Shown here one piece after another: positions 1 through 9,100 of a stretch of 24,248 nt of DNA (the stretch's first letter is position 1; each line of letters opens with the position of its first letter). The notes under the pieces are model-generated. The model had not been told where the DNA came from. It did not search any database and saw nothing but the letters and a program-made list of their open reading frames with translations. The translations under genes were made by a program, and so were the position numbers. This DNA comes from Spirochaetaceae bacterium UBA1306 (GTDB taxonomy: Bacteria; Spirochaetota; Spirochaetia; Treponematales; Rectinemataceae): assembly GCA_002307245.1 (NCBI GenBank), contig DBTW01000163.1, positions 1 to 24,248 of the forward strand, written 5' to 3'.

Positions 1-1515
1 GAGCTCCCGGGCTCCCTCGACATGCGCGCGGGCGGCGAGCTTCGCGCGCGCCCCGAGCTCGCCCGGCAGGCCGAGCTCGGGGCGGCTTGGCTGAACGGGG
101 CCCTCGGGCTCGGGGGCTGCGCCGGCCGCTTCGCCCCCGCGGCCGGCGCGGGACTCAATGGCGGGAGGGCTCTCCTCGAGCTCGAGCTGGATTCCTCTCT
201 CCCCTGCGAGGACTACGTGTTGGTCGTGAGGCCCGAAGGGATCCTCGCGCGGTCGAGCGGACCCGAGGGCGCCGCCCGGGCCATGGCGACGCTGCGTCAG
301 CTCGCCCTTTCCGAAGGGCCGATACTGCCGGCCCTCCGCATCGAGGACGGCCCGCGCTTCCCGTGGCGCGGGGCGATGCTCGACTGCTCGCGCAACTTCT
401 TCAGGCCCGAGTTCATCGAGCGCTTCCTCGACCTCATGGCCCTGCACAAGCTCAACCGCTTCCACTGGCACCTCACCGACGACCAGGCCTGGAGGCTGGA
501 GATCCCCTCCCATCCCGAGCTGGCCGGGCTCGGATCGCGGAGGCAGGACCGGCGCTACGCCATCGAGCGGCTGAAGGAGGGCAGCTATTCGGCGGGCGAG
601 GTCCGCGGGATCGTGGCCTACGCCCGGGATCGCGGCATAGTCGTCGTGCCGGAGATCGAGACTCCGGGCCATGCCCTCGCCATCCTCGCCTCCCACCCCG
701 AGCTCTCCTGCCGAGGCCGCGCCGAGGACGGGAGCGCCTTCCTGCCCGAGGACCGCTATGGCGTATTCGAGGACATCCTCTGCGCCGGGAACGAGGCCGT
801 CTTCGAGCTGCTCGGCGAGGTCTACGACGAGGTCGCCTCGCTGTTCCCGGGGCCTTGGGTTCACGCGGGCGGCGACGAGGCGCCGAAGGCCCGCTGGGCG
901 GCCTGCCCGCGCTGCCGCTCGCGCATGGAGCGCGAGAGCCTGCGATCGGGCTCGGGCGAGCTTGAGCCGGAGCTTCTTCAGGGCTGGTTCATGGACCGCG
1001 TCGCGGGTCTCCTCGCGGACAGGGGCAAGCGCATGCTGGGTTGGGACGAGATCCTCGACGGCCATGTGCGTAAGGATTCGATCATCGTCTCCTGGCGAGG
1101 CGCGGAAGGCGGCATCGCGGCGGCACGCGAAGGCTACGAGGCGATCATGTGCCCGCAGACCCATGCCTGCTACCTCGATCACAAGCACCTCGACCTTCCG
1201 GAGGAACCGGGCAACCTGGGCGTCTGCAGCGTCGAGGAGTCCTACGCCTTCGATCCCTTGCCGTCGGGCCTCACAGTCGAGCAGTCGGCGCGCATCCTGG
1301 GCGGGCAGGCGAATCTGTGGACCGAATACATGTACTTCGGCAAGCAGGTCGAGTACATGGCCTTCCCGAGACTCTGCGCCCTTTCCGAGGTCTTCTGGAG
1401 CCCTCGCGAATCGCGCGACTTCGCTTCCTTCGAGCGGCGCATGGAGGCCCACGGGCGGCGCCTCGACCTCCTTGGCGTGAACAGGTACCGAGGCCCCTAC
1501 CGCGCGACGCCATGA
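1..1515 (+). CDS. GH20 beta-N-acetylhexosaminidase, 5' end cut by window edge
   Basis: Predicted to remove terminal beta-linked N-acetylglucosamine or N-acetylgalactosamine by substrate-assisted catalysis. Numbering from the first visible ATG (position 22), the catalytic barrel starts near residue 113 (FPWRGAMLDCSRNFF). It contains FHWHLTDDQAW, the ETPGHA loop, and HAGGDE with the family's Asp-Glu pair at residues 285-286 (Glu is the general acid). GWDEILDG, IVSWRG and GGQANLWTEY, which supply substrate-binding tryptophans in GH20, follow. The frame is open from base 1, and the residues before the ATG (ELPGSLD, then MRAGGEL) resemble the conserved opening of the GH20 N-terminal domain, so the true start is probably outside the window. 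No signal peptide is visible, but the true N-terminus is missing. The gene lies 108 bases before the GH1 gene on the same strand, which fits joint use on oligosaccharides. The family call is firm; the exact substrate is not readable. Confidence 0.93.
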   Translation, partial: ELPGSLDMRAGGELRARPELARQAELGAAWLNGALGLGGCAGRFAPAAGAGLNGGRALLELELDSSLPCEDYVLVVRPEGILARSSGPEGAARAMATLRQLALSEGPILPALRIEDGPRFPWRGAMLDCSRNFFRPEFIERFLDLMALHKLNRFHWHLTDDQAWRLEIPSHPELAGLGSRRQDRRYAIERLKEGSYSAGEVRGIVAYARDRGIVVVPEIETPGHALAILASHPELSCRGRAEDGSAFLPEDRYGVFEDILCAGNEAVFELLGEVYDEVASLFPGPWVHAGGDEAPKARWAACPRCRSRMERESLRSGSGELEPELLQGWFMDRVAGLLADRGKRMLGWDEILDGHVRKDSIIVSWRGAEGGIAAAREGYEAIMCPQTHACYLDHKHLDLPEEPGNLGVCSVEESYAFDPLPSGLTVEQSARILGGQANLWTEYMYFGKQVEYMAFPRLCALSEVFWSPRESRDFASFERRMEAHGRRLDLLGVNRYRGPYRATP

Positions 1516-1548
1516 CCCTGGAATGACTCGTCGGAATGACACGGCCTT

Positions 1549-1562
1549 GCCGCGCTCGCGGC
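1549..1562 (+). other. Small GC hairpin in the GH20-GH1 gap
   Basis: GCCGCG and CGCGGC form a perfect inverted repeat around a 2-base centre (or 5-bp arms with a 4-base loop). No T-tract follows, so it is not a convincing intrinsic terminator. The two hydrolase genes are more likely co-transcribed. The 108-base gap also holds two copies of GGAATGAC (1520-1527 and 1533-1540). I saw no convincing promoter in it. Confidence 0.3.
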
Positions 1563-1623
1563 CTTGAGATACCTTGCTATTTCGCGCGCGGGCTTACGGC
1601 GCGGCGAAAAGGCGGCACATGCG

Positions 1624-2970
1624 ATGGGTATCACGCGGGGCGATAGGAACGACGGTTTTCCCAAGGATTTCCTGTGGGGCTGCTCCACGGCGAGCTATCA
1701 GATCGAGGGCTCGAGCTCCGCCGACGGCCGCGGCCCATCCATCTGGGACAGCTTTTGCCATGTTCCCGGCGCGGTCTACGGCGGCATGAACGGGGACTTC
1801 GCCTGCGACTCGTACCGTCGCTGGAAGGACGATATCGAGCTTTTGAAGGAACTCGGCGTCGATTCCTACCGATATTCCGTAGCCTGGCCCAGGGTCCAGC
1901 CCAGGGGCTCGGGCGCGCCGCTCCAGGCCGGCCTGGACCACTATAAGCGCTTCGCCGACGCCCTCGGCGAGGCCGGCATCGAGAGCGCCGTGACCCTCTA
2001 CCACTGGGACCTGCCGCAGAGCCTCCAGGACTCGGGCGGCTGGCCCTGCCGCGATACCGCCTACCGCTTCGCCGAGTACGCCGATATCGTCTTCCGCGCC
2101 CTCGGCGATAGGGTGGGGCGCTGGTTCACCTTGAACGAGCCCTGGTGCGCGGCCTTCCTCGGCTATGAGCTCGGAGTCCATGCGCCCGGCCACAAGGATA
2201 GGGCCGAGGCTTACAATGCGGCCCATCACCTGCTCCTCGGCCATGGCCTCGCCGTGCAAGTCTATCGGAAAACCGGCCTCGAGGCCCCGATCGGCATCGT
2301 GCTCAATCCCTCCACTCCCCGGCCGGCGACTCGCCGCGCGGAGGATATCGCCGCCGCAGATCGCGCGGCCGATCACGGCACGGCCTTCTGGCTCGATCCG
2401 CTTTACGGCCGCGGCTATACGGCGAGGCATCTGGCCGCCATGGGCGTATCGATGCCGGTGAAGGACGGGGACTTTGACATCATCGCGGCTCCGACCGAGT
2501 TTATCGCGATCAATTATTACGCCGAGAACGCCGTCGAGGCCGATTCGAGCGCGCCCGAGGGCTTCCGCCAGGCCCCGAGCTGGCGGGACAAGAGCGCCAT
2601 GAATTGGGACATCGTGCCCGATGGCCTATATCGCATGCTCGCGGCGATCGCCAAGCGTTGGCCCGTAAAGGAAATTTTGGTCACTGAAAACGGCGCAGCC
2701 TTCGAGGATAGAATCGATGGTGATGGACGAATCAAGGACAGCCAGCGGATCGACTACCTGCGTTCGCATCTATGTGCCTGCCGAAAGGCCATCGCCGATG
2801 GCATCCCGCTCAAGGCTTATTACTTTTGGTCGCTCTTGGACAATTTTGAATGGGCTTACGGTTATTCGAAGCGCTTTGGCCTGGTTTATGTCGATCCTGT
2901 GAACGGGGAACGAAGAATTAAGGATTCCTTTTATTATTTTAGAGATTCTATAGCCGGTTTTGAAAATTAA
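1624..2970 (+). CDS. GH1 beta-glucosidase family enzyme
   Basis: Predicted retaining beta-glycosidase, probably cytoplasmic, splitting beta-glucosides or related short oligosaccharides. The protein (448 residues from the chosen start) has the usual GH1 length. It begins with the N-terminal signature FLWGCSTASYQIEG, then YRYSVAWPR and LYHWDLPQ. TLNEPW carries the acid/base Glu near residue 172, and LVTENGA the nucleophile Glu near residue 355. The C-terminal DNFEWAYGYSKRFGLVYVD segment is typical of aglycone and glucose binding. ATG at 1624 is preferred because it directly precedes the family core and has AAAAGG at 1607-1612. A TTG at 1564 in frame would add about 20 residues without family support. 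No signal peptide is seen. The last 300 or so bases are clearly less GC-rich than the rest of the gene and lead into the AT-rich gap. Beta-glucosidase versus beta-galactosidase, fucosidase or phospho-glucosidase activity cannot be decided here. Confidence 0.94.
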   Translation: MGITRGDRNDGFPKDFLWGCSTASYQIEGSSSADGRGPSIWDSFCHVPGAVYGGMNGDFACDSYRRWKDDIELLKELGVDSYRYSVAWPRVQPRGSGAPLQAGLDHYKRFADALGEAGIESAVTLYHWDLPQSLQDSGGWPCRDTAYRFAEYADIVFRALGDRVGRWFTLNEPWCAAFLGYELGVHAPGHKDRAEAYNAAHHLLLGHGLAVQVYRKTGLEAPIGIVLNPSTPRPATRRAEDIAAADRAADHGTAFWLDPLYGRGYTARHLAAMGVSMPVKDGDFDIIAAPTEFIAINYYAENAVEADSSAPEGFRQAPSWRDKSAMNWDIVPDGLYRMLAAIAKRWPVKEILVTENGAAFEDRIDGDGRIKDSQRIDYLRSHLCACRKAIADGIPLKAYYFWSLLDNFEWAYGYSKRFGLVYVDPVNGERRIKDSFYYFRDSIAGFEN

Positions 2971-2991
2971 TCACTGTTAATAGCGTTATTA

Positions 2992-3025
2992 CTGTCATGT
3001 AAATTGCTAATAATTTGCATGACAG
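2992..3025. promoter_or_regulatory. Near-perfect 14-bp inverted repeat, operator or terminator
   Basis: The left arm is CTGTCATG plus TAAATT (2992-3005) and the right arm is AATTTG plus CATGACAG (3012-3025). They pair over 14 positions with one T-G wobble, around a 6-base loop. The repeat starts 22 bases after the GH1 stop codon and is followed by a pyrimidine-rich CTTCTCGTTTCTT, so it could end the GH1 transcript. Its right arm also covers the likely -35 box of the promoter at 3019-3048, a classic place for a repressor operator. The sequence cannot tell these roles apart, and both could apply. Confidence 0.6.
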
Positions 3026-3048
3026 CTTCTCGTTTCTTGGTATATAAT
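3019..3048 (+). promoter_or_regulatory. Predicted sigma-70-type promoter for the giant-protein operon
   Basis: A -35 box ATGACA (3019-3024, five of six consensus bases) is followed by an 18-base spacer and a perfect -10 box TATAAT (3043-3048). Transcription would start near 3055, leaving a 5' leader of about 100 bases before the start codon at 3155. The region is AT-rich against a GC-rich background. The leader contains a small palindrome, GTAAA-AG-TTTAC (3107-3118). Confidence 0.65.
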
Positions 3049-3140
3049 ATGTACTCGATTTAGGTGCTATTTCTGCCGATTTAATAACGATGCCTTATCG
3101 CTATACGTAAAAGTTTACATCACAATGGCCTCTCCGTCCG

Positions 3141-3146
3141 AGGAGG
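3141..3146 (+). promoter_or_regulatory. Shine-Dalgarno AGGAGG that decides the giant gene's start
   Basis: A full AGGAGG lies 8 bases before ATG 3155. The ATG at 3125 has no comparable site, and starting there would place this sequence inside the coding region. The start at 3155 also gives a cleaner lipoprotein signal peptide. Confidence 0.85.
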
Positions 3147-3154
3147 ATGAAGCG

Positions 3155-6100
3155 ATGGGAAAAAACCGTCGGTCCACTTTCGCGCGTATAGCTGTTATTG
3201 GCACGTGCGTGTTAGCTCTTACAACCTGCGATGCATTCAAGGCGGGTTTGGGGCCGAAGATAGATATATCAGCCCCCTCCGTGGATGTGAAATCCATTGC
3301 CAATGGAGCTTACCTCCGAGGCGTCGTGACGCTCTCTGGCGTCGCCTCGGACGATGTCAGCGTCTCTTCGGTGACTATACTCGTCGCGATCGATTCGACT
3401 CAGGTCGCCAGCATTAGCGCCACCCTCTCGAACGGCGTATGGTCGGCCCAGTTGGATACGGCTGCGCTCGCGGGAGGAAAGGAAGTCCAAGCCGACCTGA
3501 CCATCCGGGTCAAGGACGGCAAGGACAACGCTACGGACAAGAAGCTGGTAGTGTATTTCGACAATGTCGAGCCGGTGATCAACCTCACCTCGCCGACGAA
3601 AGACAACCTGTCGAGCATCGAATACGCCTTGAGCGAGACCGAGACCATGACGGGCTCCGTCAAGGACGGCCTCGGAATCGCGAAAGTGCAGATGACGACT
3701 GGAGCGCTCACCTATACTCAGAGCTCAAACCCCGCCACCTGGTCATTCTCGGTCGATACGACTCAATACTACGATAGCTCTACCGGCGATGCCAAGAGCG
3801 CGAACGGAGCCAGCAAGGTAAGCAGCGCAGATTCGGCGCTCTATGTGGTGAGCTATAGCATCATGGCAACCGATCTCGCAGGCAACACTTCGACTCCGAT
3901 CGCGAGTTCCTTCTATATAAACCCTAACGGTTCGCCCGTCGTGGACATCCATGGCCAGACTCCGGCTATCAGCTCGAAGATCCTCTACCCTAATGTCCCC
4001 GATCTCGCCAATATCTCGACATGGGAGTCGAACGCCCTTTCCCCGGGCGATACTATTCGCTTCCGTGTCTACGATATGGACGGTCTGGATACGAGCGCCT
4101 CCGGCCTATCCCTGGTCCTGATCCCGGCCTCCCAGAAGGCAGCCCTCGCCGCCGCCATTAGCGGAGGAACCCTGTCTAGTTTCCTTTCGGCATATAAATA
4201 CACGGTGGGCGGGGCTTCGGGCCAGGCCCTAACCGAATCGATCATCCAATACAGCGCCAACTCCTCGACGGTTCCCATGAAGGCTGACTACAGCCTGACT
4301 CTTCCCTCGAAGCTGAACAGTACCACGATGCCCGAATACGGCGAGTATATGCTACTCGTCCATTGCTCCGACCTCGCAACGAACAAACAGAGCGCGACAT
4401 CCGCTTCCTGCGATACTCCCTCCGCTTCCTCCGGCGCGAACCAGTACATATCCCTATATATCACCAAGGGCGCTCCTGTCGTGACCGTCACTAAGCCAGC
4501 GAACGGCGCCTTCGTGAAGTCTTTCGAGTCGAGCGGCACGATCGAGGACGCCCTAGGCCCCCTCGCCATCGCGGTGACCGTCGGAAGCGTCACGGATGCT
4601 GCCGCTACCCTGGTCGAGCTGGGCGGCAGCTCGACGAAGAGCTCGTGGAGCTATTCCTACGCGGGCACGGCCATGACCGATGGCAACTACGAGGCTTCGA
4701 TCCTCGGAAAGAACAAGGCCGGAGTCAACAGCGCGAGCCAGACGATTCAGTTCACCATCGACACTACGGCACCTGAGGCTTCGGTGCAGGCCGTCTATCC
4801 CGCGGTCGCCGGATCCCTCTCGATGACCGCCTTCAAGGACGACACGACGGTCTCCGCCGCGCCCGGAGGCGTACTCGATACGGTAAACGGAATGGTCCGC
4901 TTCAAGGGCCTGGCCTCGGACTCGGCAGCCCTCTCCTCCGTGACCTGGGAGATACGGCATGTCCTCTCGACGGCTTCCTCGCCCTGGACGGTCGAGGCCG
5001 CCGCCGTGGAATCGGGCAGCTTCTCGAGTTCCTCCATGAGCCTCTGGTCCCTCGATATCGACACGACGGACGCCTCGAAGTACGCGGATGGGAACCGATA
5101 TGTCCTGTACGTGACGCCGACGGATAAGGCGGGCAATGTCGGCAGCCCCGCGGCCAGGTCCTTCCTTGTGAATCAAGCTTCCGATCAACCGACCTTCTCG
5201 CTCTCGAATATGGATTCGAGCGCTACCTTGAAGACCCTTGCCAAGAATAATCTGCTCACGACTAAAATTTCTCTGAGCGCCACCGTGTCGGACGACGATC
5301 GAGTGGATCCGGACTTGGTCAAGATATTGATCGACCCAGTCGACGGAAGCGGCAATCCTTCCCCAAGCGGCACTCCCGTGAACGCCTCCTACACGAGCGT
5401 AAGCGGCGCCGTCAATTCCGGTACCGGGGAAGTGAGCTTCTCCTATAGCTTCGTCGCGACCGGCAACGGGACGGGCTACGCCCTCTCCGAGGGACGGCAT
5501 TTCTTCTATCTCGTGGCCAACGACCTCTCGGCCTACAAGGACGGTAAAGCGACCGTCGCGGCAACTATCGGGCCGGTCTGGTTCGCCGTCGATAGCGTGC
5601 AGCCGCAGATCTCCTTCACGCAGAGCGGCGGCCTCTATGTCAGCTCAAGCCAAGCGCTTTCGGGCACCGTCTACAGCGCCAACGCCCTCGACGATACCGC
5701 TCCCTTCGTGATCAAGGTCGGTTCCGGCAGCGCGACCGCGGCCTCCACCTTCGCCCCTGCGGCCTCGGCGACCGGATCCCATAACTGGACCTATACCCTC
5801 GACGTGGGCGGTATAGCGGCGGACGGATCCCTGGCGATGACGGCCACCGCCAAGGACGAATTCGGCCTCGGCTCCTCCAGCACCTTCACGGTCACTGTCG
5901 ACAGGACTCCGCCTACTATCGTGATCAGTAACGCTACCCAGGTATTCAGCAGCGTCAACGGCATGAGCCTCATGGGCACGACCAAGGATATCACCTCCGG
6001 CGTCGCCTCGATGACGGCGACCATCGACGGCGTTGACGCCTCTTCCTTAATCACCCTCAACGCGACGACGGGCACGCCCAACACCGTGGGCAACTGGAGC

Positions 6101-9100
6101 CTGGACCTGAGCTCCGCCGCCACGGGAACTCATGCCATCGTGCTCCATGCGGTGGACAAGGCCGACAACGGCTACAGCCCCGCCTCTTTCAACGTCAAGG
6201 TCGACAACGACTCGCCGACGGCGACGATCGACCAAATCCTCGGCGCCGCGGTGGACGGCGCGTATTACAGCTCGCTCTCGGCGATGCCCTCGGATTGGTC
6301 GGGCACGGTCGGAGACGCCTTCTTCTCCTCCGCGACGGTGTCCCTCGACGGCGCGACGATCGCCACGTCGTCGAGCGCCGGCGCCTGGTCGGTCCCCATG
6401 AACTGGGCCTCCGTCGCCGAGGGGAGCCATACCCTCATGGTGAAGGCTTATGACCAGGGCGGGCACAGCAGTAGCGCGACAGCGACCTTCTTCAAGGATA
6501 CGATCGCGCCGACCCTGACGATCAGCGCGCCGGTCAACGAGGAATCCACCTCCGACAGCACGTATGGGATCCTCGGCACGACGCGGGATACGGGCGGCGC
6601 CGGCTTCGGCTCGGCCTTCCGGGCCGTAGAGTACCAGTTGGACGGCGGGGCCTGGATCGACATCAGCTCTTCCCTGAGCGGCACGAGCTGGAGCAAGCCG
6701 GGAGTCAGCCTCGGGACCGTCGAGGGCACGCACACGCTGAGTTTCCGCTCGACGGACAAGCTCGGGAACGCGAGTGCGATCGAGACGCGGACCCTGTACT
6801 ACGATTTGGCCCGCCCGGAGCTGTCCGAGACGATGGTCAATACGACCGACACCAAGTATACGAGCGGCGATGTGAGTTTCGGCGGTGTCGCCTACGATAC
6901 GAACGCCCTGTCCAAGCTCGAGGTGAGCCTGGACGAAGGGACAGCATCGACCCTGTCTTTGACGACGATAACCCTTGACCTCGCGGCGGATGGTACCTTC
7001 ACAGCCGCGGGGCACGGCTTCCTCGTGGGCGATCGGATCCAGATAAGCGGCGCGTCCCTGCCGACCGTGTCGTCCGCCGGCCTCCTGAGCGGAACGGTCC
7101 TCTACTATATCAAGACCGTCACGACCGATACCTTCACGATCTCCGCCACCAAGGGCGGGCCCGCGCTGTCCTTCTCCGACACTGGGTCAGGGCTAACGAC
7201 GAAGCGCTGGAGCTACACTTTGACGGGGACCGCCGAGGGCGCGCATAGCGTGGTGTTCACGGCGACCGACGTGGCCAAGAAGACCACGAGCGTGACTCGA
7301 GCGGTCCTCGTGGACAAGACCAAGCCGATAGTGACGCCGCCCTTCATCGCGGCGGGGAGCTACTTCGACGCGAGCGCGACCCTGAACGGCACCGTGAGCG
7401 ACCCCGCCACTGTGGGCGTAGCCTCGGGCGTGGCCAGAGTCCAGTACTCGTCCGACTATACGAACGATTCGAACGACCTCAACGATACCTGGCAAGACGC
7501 CAGCGGGACGACGAGCTGGACGCAGACCATCGCGCTGAGCGCGCTCGGGGAGGGGACGAAGGTCGTCTACTTCCGGGGCGAGGACAAGGCGGGCTTGTAC
7601 TCGGATATTGTCTCCGTATCCTTGAACATCGACCATAAGGCCCCGCGCGCGGAAATCACGACGCCGGCGAGCACCGACCTGATAGCGACCAATGGCGCCG
7701 TCGCCTTCTCGGGCTACGCTGACGATTCCGCGCTGACCGCCGGGCGCCTCGCCAAGACGGCCGTCTTGAGCTACACGAAGAACGGCGGCGTCGCGAGCGA
7801 GGTGACGATAGTGGACGCGGACGGCGCCGACGACGATCTCGCCACAACGGGCGACAACGTCCCCGGCGCCCCGAACGGAGCTTGGAGCTGGTCGCTGCCG
7901 GCCTATCAGGCCGCGGTGGGCGCGGGGAGCTTCGCCATCGGCAAGGAATACGTGATCGTGTCGACGGGCTCGGTCGGCAGCGAGACTGACTTCACGCTGC
8001 TGGGCGCCTTCGACAATACGGTCGGCACCCATTTCACCGCCACGGGCGCGGGAAGCTCCGCGACGAGCGGCACGGCCTGCCTCGCCGGGGCGAACGATGG
8101 ACTGTACGTCATCACGCTGACGGTGACGGACGTCGCGAACAAGACCTCGAGCGCGACGAGGACCGTCCAGATAGATACGACCGCGCCCTCCTTGGTGGTG
8201 TCGGCGCCGGTGAACTTGGAATCGACCGACAATCCCTCGTATACGATCAAAGGCACGACGAGGGACACGGGCGGCGTGGGCTTCGAGGGTGTATTCAAGG
8301 TTTCGTACAAGCTGGACTCGGGCGCCTGGGCGGACCTCAGCTCGACCTTGGTGGGGACGGACTGGAGCCTGGCCGGCGTGAGCCTCGGTTCCGTCGAGGG
8401 AACGCATACCCTGAGCTTCCAATCCAAGGACAAGCTGGGCAACCTGACGACGGTCGGGCCGCTGACTCTCTACTACGATAAAGCGGCTCCAAGCCTGACC
8501 GAGACCGATGTCGGCACGACGGACACGAAGTACGCGAACGCGGACTTGGTCCTGGGCGGCTCGGCCTTCGATTCGAACGGACTCTCGAAGCTGGAGCTCA
8601 AGGTGGACGGCGGGACGGCGGTCCTCATACCGACCGCCTCCATCACGAGCCTGAGCCTGAGCCTCGACAAGGGCAGCGATACCTTCACCGCCGTCGGTCA
8701 CGGCTTCTCCGACGGACAGACGATACAGTTCTGCGGCAACGATATGCCTAGCCTTTCTCCCTCGGGAAGCCTAAGCCCCACGGCGCTCTATTACGTGCGC
8801 AACAGCAACGCGAATACGTTCCAGGTCTCGGCGACCGCGTCGGGGGCTATCCTGGACTTCGCGGGAAGCGGGACGGACTCCAGCCTGTCGAGGACGAGAT
8901 GGGCCTATACGGTGGACGTGGACACGGACGGCGCGGGCTCCGACGGCGGCCTGGCCGAAGGCGCGCACTCGCTGGTCTTCACGGCGACCGACGCGGCCAA
9001 CAAGACCAGCAGCTTCACGCGGACCATCTACGTGGATACGACTGCTCCGGTCGCGGCCATCGCCGCCCCCGCCTCGCTCGTGAACACCGCGCCGGCCTAT

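Noticed and set aside
87..965. 292-codon plus-strand frame inside the GH20 gene
   Set aside because: Arg- and Pro-rich product in the wrong frame; the GH20 catalytic motifs account for this region.
1520..1540. Direct repeat GGAATGAC twice with 13-base period
   Set aside because: Too short and isolated to call an operator or a promoter element; may be chance.
3125..3154. Ten-residue N-terminal extension of the giant protein from ATG 3125
   Set aside because: It would be acidic (MASPSEEDEA) ahead of the signal peptide and would contain the AGGAGG that fits ATG 3155.
7193..8701. 502-codon open frame on the minus strand
   Set aside because: Antisense to the giant gene, rich in Arg, Ala and Gly, with no recognisable family; a shadow of strongly biased GC-rich codons.
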